Assembly: GCA_016208805.1 (NCBI GenBank)
Contig: JACQXL010000022.1
Location: 1 to 10,388 of the forward strand
Direction: 5' to 3'
DNA: 10,388 nucleotides
DNA from: Planctomycetota bacterium
Lineage (GTDB): Bacteria; Planctomycetota; MHYJ01; JACQXL01
Position numbers and translations under genes: made by a program. Position 1 is the first letter of the stretch, and every line of letters begins with the position of its first letter. Below, piece by piece: positions 1 to 5,039 of the stretch. The notes below the pieces were generated by a model that was not told the origin of the DNA, did no database searches, and saw nothing but the letters and a program-made list of their open reading frames with translations.

Positions 1-2180
1 TCATCTCCGCCCGGAAATGGCTCATCTGGCTCAGTTATGCCGGCGTCATCTCGGTAATAGGGTTTTTGATACTTCTAAACATCCCCGGCACGCCGTTAGG
101 GTTTATCAAATCCAGAGTCGGTCGGCTCGGCCAGATTTTTGATACTAAAGAACCCGCCTCGCGTGTCCGGTTGATGATTTGGGACGGCGTGGTCAATATG
201 GTCAAATCCGACCATACCAGAGCCGTCATCGGCTACGGCCCGGAAGCGATGTTTGTGCCCTATCATAAATATGCCTCGCCCGAACTGGTCCGGGCCGAAA
301 ACCGAATTGCTTTCCCGGACCGTTCCCACAATGAGTTATTTGACACTGTGATTACCAACGGACTTATCGGCGGCGCAGTTTATATCGTCCTTTTCGGCAT
401 CATCATCTTTTATGCCTTAAGATGGCTGGGACTGGTGCGGAATAAAACCGATTATATAGGTCGGCCGTTGGAGTCCGCCCAGGCGGACGACTTACGGCCG
501 CCTATAGTTGGCAGTAATTCGCTCTGCTCAAACTGCCACACTATTATTTTAATCGCCCTGTTAACCATCGGCGCAGTAAGCGGAATATTGTTACCGTATC
601 TACTATTCGGCGCGTTCACCTTTGCGGCCGTGGCTGTCCCGCTCGGATTAGTTTCCGGCAGTGCCTTGTATCTATTTTACATCATCATTTTATCCCCCAT
701 CCCATTTATTCCAAAGAATGCGGGACATCCCACATCTCGTATCTCACATCTCGTCTTCATCGCCCTATTCTCCGCCATCATCGGCCACTTCGTGGAAACC
801 CAGTTCGGCATTGCCCTGACCGGCACCCGAACCTATTTCTATCTCTTCTGCGCCATTCTTCTGGTAATGATGCACCGGGACATATCGGCCGGGTGGCACT
901 CATCCGACCTGCCTGTCCCGTCCACAGCGGGACGGCAGACAGGTGATAAAAGTTGGTCGCCGCATTTAGTCACCTTGCTGATACTTTCTGTTTTTGCTTA
1001 CAACCTCATCAACACCCAACCTTCCATTGATACTTCCAACCAAATATTCAGGGCGTCGGTCTTGCTGCTCCTGACCGGTTTATCTTTCTATCTTTTCATT
1101 GGCAACCCGGCCCGTCTGGCCGTGATGTTTGGCCTGTGCGGCCTGTTTATTCTGGGGTTATCGCTCTTCCTGCCGCCGCTGAACTCACCCATAAACGCCA
1201 TCGTGGTATTTTCTATCTGGCTGGCAATTAATATGCTGGTAATGGCCTGGTTTTTGGTCAAAGACGAATCGTCCCACGTTCAATCCGGACGTGGAACAGC
1301 CAATATTCCTTTATACCTGACGCTTATTATCGCCGCTGTCATATTCATCTACCTGACTAACATCAATCCCTTGCGCGGCAACACCCTTTACAAGATTGGC
1401 TCCGGACAGGAAAAGCAGAAGAACTATGACACGGCATTAAAATACTACGACGATGCGCTAAAACTATCTGCCGATAAAAGTTATTATTACGCCTCGATCG
1501 CCCGCATTTATATGGAAAAATACCAGCGGGAAACCGACCTCAAACAGCGCTTAAAATGGTATGAGGAATGCAATAAATATCTGGTAAAATCCATTGAATA
1601 CGACCGGCTCAGCCCGACCCGCAATGCAAATATGGGCCGGTTATACCGCGTCTGGGCGCGGGATACCGCCGAGCCCAAAGAACGCGCCGCCAAGTTCGCC
1701 GAAAGCCATAAATACTACCAAATCGCCACCGCTCTGACGCCCAGTAACCCATCTATGATGAACGAGTGGGGCGAGGTATATTACGAACAGGGCGATACCG
1801 CGAAAGCCATAGCCAAATATGAGGCCTCTATTAAAATCACTGCCGATTTCTCCGAGACATACGCCCATTTAGGTGATGTCTATCTGGGCATCAAAGATGA
1901 AGCCAAAGCGCTGGCCAACTATCTGGCCGCGGCCCAACTCCACCAGAAATGGCTGGACGACCTGCGTGACCCCAACCAGGAAGTTATTTACCTGCGCGCC
2001 AACCAATACCTCGTCCAGAAACAACCGGATAACTATCTGGGCTATTTCAATCTGATATATTATTATTGGCAGAAAGGCCAGCGTAAAGAAATGCATCAGA
2101 TGGCCCAGAAGGCACGCTCATTGGCTCCGCCGGAAATCCAGAAACGGATAGACGAATTCCTGTCACGATTGCCTCAATAA
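1..2180 (+). CDS. O-antigen ligase/polymerase-like membrane protein with C-terminal TPR domain (5' partial)
   Basis: The reading frame is open from base 3 at the window edge, so the TTG at 66 is internal and the true start lies upstream. The visible part has 725 residues. Residues about 52-140 look like the Wzy_C (O-antigen ligase) domain: an SR...W segment, a GYGPE loop, then RSHNELFD followed by NGLIGG, which matches the conserved periplasmic His region and the following membrane helix. Eight to ten hydrophobic segments continue to about residue 456. From about 459 to 650 there are four or five TPR-like helical pairs (for example NYDTALKYYDDALKL and DTAKAIAKYEASIKI). Family knowledge: such proteins polymerise or ligate lipid-linked glycans at the outer face of the inner membrane; the TPR part probably recruits partners. 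Substrate unknown. Three or four hydrophilic stretches between helices are encoded by palindromic or direct repeats (455-506, 721-754, 907-944, 1271-1297). Stop TAA at 2178. Polymerase versus ligase cannot be decided. Confidence 0.82.
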   Translation, partial: ISARKWLIWLSYAGVISVIGFLILLNIPGTPLGFIKSRVGRLGQIFDTKEPASRVRLMIWDGVVNMVKSDHTRAVIGYGPEAMFVPYHKYASPELVRAENRIAFPDRSHNELFDTVITNGLIGGAVYIVLFGIIIFYALRWLGLVRNKTDYIGRPLESAQADDLRPPIVGSNSLCSNCHTIILIALLTIGAVSGILLPYLLFGAFTFAAVAVPLGLVSGSALYLFYIIILSPIPFIPKNAGHPTSRISHLVFIALFSAIIGHFVETQFGIALTGTRTYFYLFCAILLVMMHRDISAGWHSSDLPVPSTAGRQTGDKSWSPHLVTLLILSVFAYNLINTQPSIDTSNQIFRASVLLLLTGLSFYLFIGNPARLAVMFGLCGLFILGLSLFLPPLNSPINAIVVFSIWLAINMLVMAWFLVKDESSHVQSGRGTANIPLYLTLIIAAVIFIYLTNINPLRGNTLYKIGSGQEKQKNYDTALKYYDDALKLSADKSYYYASIARIYMEKYQRETDLKQRLKWYEECNKYLVKSIEYDRLSPTRNANMGRLYRVWARDTAEPKERAAKFAESHKYYQIATALTPSNPSMMNEWGEVYYEQGDTAKAIAKYEASIKITADFSETYAHLGDVYLGIKDEAKALANYLAAAQLHQKWLDDLRDPNQEVIYLRANQYLVQKQPDNYLGYFNLIYYYWQKGQRKEMHQMAQKARSLAPPEIQKRIDEFLSRLPQ
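455..506. repeat. Nested palindrome inside the Wzy-like gene
   Basis: Three nested arms pair: TATAGG 455-460 with CCTATA 501-506; CGGCCGT 462-468 with ACGGCCG 494-500; GTCCGCC 473-479 with GGCGGAC 482-488. All three are perfect, separated by a one-base bulge and a small asymmetric internal loop. The element is read in frame as a hydrophilic loop (about IGRPLESAQADDLRPPIVG) between two membrane helices. Confidence 0.8.
721..754. repeat. CGGGAC-headed short direct repeat inside the Wzy-like gene
   Basis: The stretch begins with CGGGAC (721-726), part of GGGA-CA-TCCC, and is followed by two exact copies of the 10-mer CACATCTCGT at 731-740 and 745-754 (period 14). It is translated in frame as a polar patch (GHPTSRISH) just before a membrane helix. 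The CGGGAC head is shared with several palindromes in this window, so this may be a relative, but it lacks a long stem. Confidence 0.5.
907..944. repeat. Imperfect palindrome (CGGGAC family) inside the Wzy-like gene
   Basis: GTCCCG 915-920 pairs with CGGGAC 928-933, TGCC 910-913 can pair with GGCA 934-937 across a bulge, and ACCTG 907-911 is the complement of CAGGT 940-944. The outer ACCTGCCTG also occurs at the outer arm of the 6874-6922 palindrome, which suggests the same family. Translated in frame as DLPVPSTAGRQTGDKS between membrane helices. Confidence 0.7.
1271..1297. repeat. Short palindrome inside the Wzy-like gene
   Basis: CCACGT 1274-1279 pairs with ACGTGG 1289-1294, and the flanking bases (GT at 1271, AC at 1296) extend the stem with one mismatch. 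The loop is CAATCCGG plus one base. It encodes the hydrophilic SSHVQSGRGTAN just before the last membrane helix. It has no CGGGAC core and may be a different element class. Confidence 0.6.
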
Positions 2181-2194
2181 AACGGAAGTTTTCC

Positions 2195-2223
2195 TTGACA
2201 TTTCTATGAGATTAGTCTATCAT
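2195..2223 (+). promoter_or_regulatory. Sigma-70-type promoter for the PAS/HD-GYP gene
   Basis: A perfect -35 box TTGACA (2195-2200), a 17-base spacer and a five-of-six -10 box TATCAT (2218-2223) lie between the two plus-strand genes. Transcription would begin near 2229-2231. This leaves a leader of only about 10 bases before ATG 2241 and argues against the GTG at 2229 as the start. It also means the HD-GYP gene need not depend on readthrough from the upstream gene. Confidence 0.7.
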
Positions 2224-2240
2224 TTTGGGTGCATCTTTGT

Positions 2241-4541
2241 ATGACACCAAGTGATAAAAAACCGTCCCTGAAAACCAGAGGCCGAATCCAAATGCTGGAA
2301 ACCAGGTTGCAACATCTCCAATCCGCCCTGCGTAATTCCGAAGACCGCTTTATCAAGGTCTTCCACAACAGTCCGGCCGCAATACTGATTACCAGGCCGG
2401 CCGACGGCCTTATCATTGATATCAACGACAACTATCTCAAAATGGCCGGCTACCGGCATCGGGACGATGTTATCGGCAGTACGGTTTCACAATTAAATAT
2501 GTGGCTCAATCCGGAAGACCGGTTGAAGATGGTGGAAGCCCTGACCAAATCCGGTGCGGTTCACAATATGGAAGCCCACTTCCGCCACAAATCCGGCGAA
2601 ATCAGGCACGGCATTCTCTCGGCCATCCTGATTAATTATAACGGACAGGAATGTATCCTGACCATCTCACGCGATATCACCGAACATAAGCGGGTGGACG
2701 AGGAGATTAAAAAGACGAAAACCTATCTGGAAAGCATCCTCAACAACTCGCTGGATGTGATTTTTACAGTAAAAAAAGACGGCTCCTTCGGATACCTCAA
2801 CCGCCAACTGGAAAAGGTTACCGGCTACACGCCCGAACAGATCAGGGGCAAACACTTTATAGAATTTATCCCGCCCCGCCTGCACGGGTTTATGATGCAA
2901 AAATGGCAGGAGATTAATAACGGCATCGCCGGCACCTATGAAACCGAGGTCATCAAGGCCGACGGTTCCATCATCCACTGCCTGGTCTCTCATTCCGTTC
3001 TTGAAGGATTTGATGAATTCATCGTCACGATGCGCGATATCAGTGAAATCAGGCAACAGACCAGAGACCTCAACCTGCTTTACGACACCGCAAAGATTTT
3101 CGCGTCTTCGCTTGATTTGGCAAAGACGCTCCGGGAAGTCAGCCGGCGCTGTACCGAAATCCTGCGGGTGGACTCGGTCCTGGTCCGGCTCATTGAGAAC
3201 AACCGGCTGGTAGTCAAAGGCAGTTTTTACCGCTTTGACGACGATAAACAGGAAGTGGAAAACCTCATCCGGCAAAACCCGATAGAAGTGGGCAAAGGCA
3301 TCGCCGGCCAGGTGGCCCAAAGCGGTAAATCTATGGTCTCAGACACTATGCCGTTAGAGTCGGTAACATTACCGGGTTATCTCAATTATCTGAGCCAGCA
3401 CAAATGGATGGTGGTGCCGCTGAAAGCCAAAGACTGCGTGATTGGCGTATTAACCTTTATGATCGCCAACACCTCAAGAAAATTCTCAGCGCACGATATT
3501 GCGCTGGCTGAAGGCATTGCCAACCAGGCCGGCGTGGTTATTGAAAATGCCAAACTCTTTGACCAATTGCGGGAAAGCGAGGAACGATTCCGCCGGTTCT
3601 CCGATGTTACCATGGAAGGCATCGTCATTCACGAAAAAGGCAAGATTCTTGATATGAATCAAGCCCTGGCCCGGATGCTCGGCTATAAACCCGCGGAACT
3701 CATCGGCCAGGACGGTATGCATATGGTTGCTCCAGAATACCGGGATGTAATGATGCTGAAAATCACTGCCAACGACACCCGGCCCTATGAAGTCATCTGT
3801 ATCCGCAAAGACGGCACCAGATTCCCGGTAGAAATCATTGCCCGCGCATTTGTATATCAAGACCGGACCGTCCGGGTCGGCGCAATCCGTGACATCACCG
3901 AACGCAAGAACGCTGAATCCGAACTCAAGGAAAGTTACCAGCGGCTCCAGAAGACCATGGAAGGCGCGGTCTATGCCTTGTCTTTGACTACCCAGAAACG
4001 CGACCCTTACACGACCAGCCACCAGCAACGGGTGGCCGATTTGGCCTGCGCCATTGCGCGGGAAATGAAGTTATCCGATGAGCAAATAGAATGCTTGCAC
4101 ATGGCCGGCATCCTGCACGACATCGGCAAACTCCGGGTGCCGCCGGAGATTCTGACCAAATTCGCCCCTTTGACTGTGGAGGAAAAAGATGCTCTCAAAT
4201 CACACCTTGAGGCCGGCTATGAAATATTAAAGAATATCCCCTTTACCTGGCCGGTGGCGCATATCGTCATTCAGCACCACGAAAGATGCAACGGCACCGG
4301 CTATCCCAAACAACTCAAAGGCGAAGATATCCGGATGGAAGCCCGTATCCTGGCCGTGGCTGATACGGTTGAGGCCATCACCTTCAACCGACCCTACAGA
4401 CCGGCGCTTGGTATAGACCACGCACTGGAAGAAATCTCACGCCATAAAAACACCCTCTACGACCCGGCCGTGGTGGACACCTGCCTGAAACTATTCAACG
4501 ACAACAAGTTCCGCTTCGCACAAACAGAAGAAAAGGTGTAG
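2241..4541 (+). CDS. PAS-PAS-GAF-PAS-HD-GYP protein, predicted cyclic-di-GMP phosphodiesterase
   Basis: 766 residues from ATG 2241; GTG 2229 would add four residues but sits at the predicted transcription start. A weak GGGTG at 2227-2231 could serve as ribosome site. Domains in order: PAS about 32-150 (ends DITEHKR), PAS about 161-270 (ends DISEIRQ), GAF about 279-442, PAS about 446-557 (ends DITERK), short coiled linker, HD-GYP about 566-760. The HD-GYP signature is complete: H594 in TSHQQRVADLA, H626-D627 in LHDIGK, HLEAGYEIL, H679-H680 in QHHE, G687-Y688-P689, then ARILAVADTVEAI and RPYR. Known family role: metal-dependent hydrolysis of cyclic-di-GMP or a related dinucleotide. The three PAS domains and the GAF probably sense redox state, gas or small ligands, but no heme or flavin ligand can be assigned by eye. 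No membrane segment, receiver or GGDEF domain is seen, so it is probably cytosolic. No clear terminator follows. Confidence 0.9.
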   Translation: MTPSDKKPSLKTRGRIQMLETRLQHLQSALRNSEDRFIKVFHNSPAAILITRPADGLIIDINDNYLKMAGYRHRDDVIGSTVSQLNMWLNPEDRLKMVEALTKSGAVHNMEAHFRHKSGEIRHGILSAILINYNGQECILTISRDITEHKRVDEEIKKTKTYLESILNNSLDVIFTVKKDGSFGYLNRQLEKVTGYTPEQIRGKHFIEFIPPRLHGFMMQKWQEINNGIAGTYETEVIKADGSIIHCLVSHSVLEGFDEFIVTMRDISEIRQQTRDLNLLYDTAKIFASSLDLAKTLREVSRRCTEILRVDSVLVRLIENNRLVVKGSFYRFDDDKQEVENLIRQNPIEVGKGIAGQVAQSGKSMVSDTMPLESVTLPGYLNYLSQHKWMVVPLKAKDCVIGVLTFMIANTSRKFSAHDIALAEGIANQAGVVIENAKLFDQLRESEERFRRFSDVTMEGIVIHEKGKILDMNQALARMLGYKPAELIGQDGMHMVAPEYRDVMMLKITANDTRPYEVICIRKDGTRFPVEIIARAFVYQDRTVRVGAIRDITERKNAESELKESYQRLQKTMEGAVYALSLTTQKRDPYTTSHQQRVADLACAIAREMKLSDEQIECLHMAGILHDIGKLRVPPEILTKFAPLTVEEKDALKSHLEAGYEILKNIPFTWPVAHIVIQHHERCNGTGYPKQLKGEDIRMEARILAVADTVEAITFNRPYRPALGIDHALEEISRHKNTLYDPAVVDTCLKLFNDNKFRFAQTEEKV

Positions 4542-4565
4542 GCCAGATATCCCACTTATAGATAA

Positions 4566-4939
4566 CCCAACCCCCGTATAGCATCCAGACCTATCCCCTA
4601 CCTCCATCGGAGATACCCCCTACCTCCACCAGCCATACCCCATATCTCTACTGGCCATACTCTCTACTACTATAAGCCATACCCCCTACTACGATAGGAG
4701 ATACTCCCTACCTCCCGTGCTACTCCCCCCTACCTCTATTAGCCATACCCCGTATCTCCCACACCACTACCCGGTACCTCTATTAGACCCCCCCTACCCC
4801 TCTACGGGACATACCCATACCCCCTATGGGAGATACCCTATCCCGCTACGGGAGATACCCCTTACCTCTATGGGAGATACCCCCTATCTCCGGTAGATAT
4901 ACCCTATCTGTCCAGCAGCCCTACCCCTACCCTCGCTGA
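4566..4939. repeat. Degenerate 22-bp tandem array, 17 units
   Basis: Cutting at 4566 and every 22 bases after it gives 17 aligned units in perfect register. By eye, the consensus first half is GAGATACCCCC and the second half TACCTCTATGG; alternative first halves begin GCCATACCCC. The best-matching units are at 4852-4873, 4874-4895 and 4610-4631. Those at 4720-4741, 4764-4785 and 4786-4807 are most diverged. No unit differs in length from 22. There are no unique spacers, so it is not a CRISPR array. 22 is not a multiple of three, and the complement of the consensus contains TAG, which meets all three frames every 66 bases, so it is not coding. The plus strand is strongly C-rich and G-poor. Function unknown. 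Confidence 0.88.
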
Positions 4940-4987
4940 CAGGAGCGGCCGATTCCGGATATTTTTAAGCACAAATTTAACGTTTCA

Positions 4988-5005
4988 ACTGACAAAGTAG
5001 TCAGT
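4988..5005. terminator. Small hairpin 3' of the HEAT-repeat gene, doubtful terminator
   Basis: ACTGAC (4988-4993) pairs with GTCAGT (5000-5005) around a six-base loop, 35 bases past the stop codon of the minus-strand gene. No T-run follows the stem on either strand, so it is at best a weak or factor-assisted end signal. Confidence 0.25.
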
Positions 5006-5039
5006 GATGTCTCTTGACGGTCTGACAGATTAGAGCCGG

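Larger units (their letters stand above)
4542..5039. other. 498-base intergenic region between convergent genes
   Basis: No open frame with coding character is seen on either strand. Most of it (4566-4939) is a 22-bp tandem array described separately; 4544-4565 may be a further, shifted and decayed unit. The remaining 100 bases (4940-5039) are ordinary mixed sequence with one small hairpin at 4988-5005. I see no convincing intrinsic terminator for either flanking gene. Confidence 0.8.

Noticed and set aside
523..537. CSNCH, a CXXCH-type heme-attachment motif, in the Wzy-like protein
   Set aside because: A single motif in a short loop between membrane helices and beside a palindrome, with no cytochrome-like surroundings; likely chance.
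2667..3320. Open frame of 217 codons on the minus strand within the PAS/HD-GYP gene
   Set aside because: Overlaps well-supported PAS and GAF domains on the other strand and shows no recognisable domain or ribosome site.
3486..4028. Open frame of 180 codons on the minus strand within the PAS/HD-GYP gene
   Set aside because: Antisense to the third PAS domain and HD-GYP start; composition is that of a shadow frame.
4275..4310. HHERCNGTGYP in place of the common HHExxDGxGYP as a sign of an inactive HD-GYP domain
   Set aside because: The metal-binding His and HD residues and GYP are intact, and Asn at that position is, to my knowledge, seen in many HD-GYP proteins; not evidence of inactivity.
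4566..4939. CRISPR array
   Set aside because: Units follow one another directly at 22-base spacing with no spacers, units are diverged, and no cas gene is present.
4566..4939. Repetitive coding sequence or antisense gene in the array
   Set aside because: A 22-base period shifts the frame at each unit, and stops such as TAA, TAG and the complementary TAG occur in all frames.
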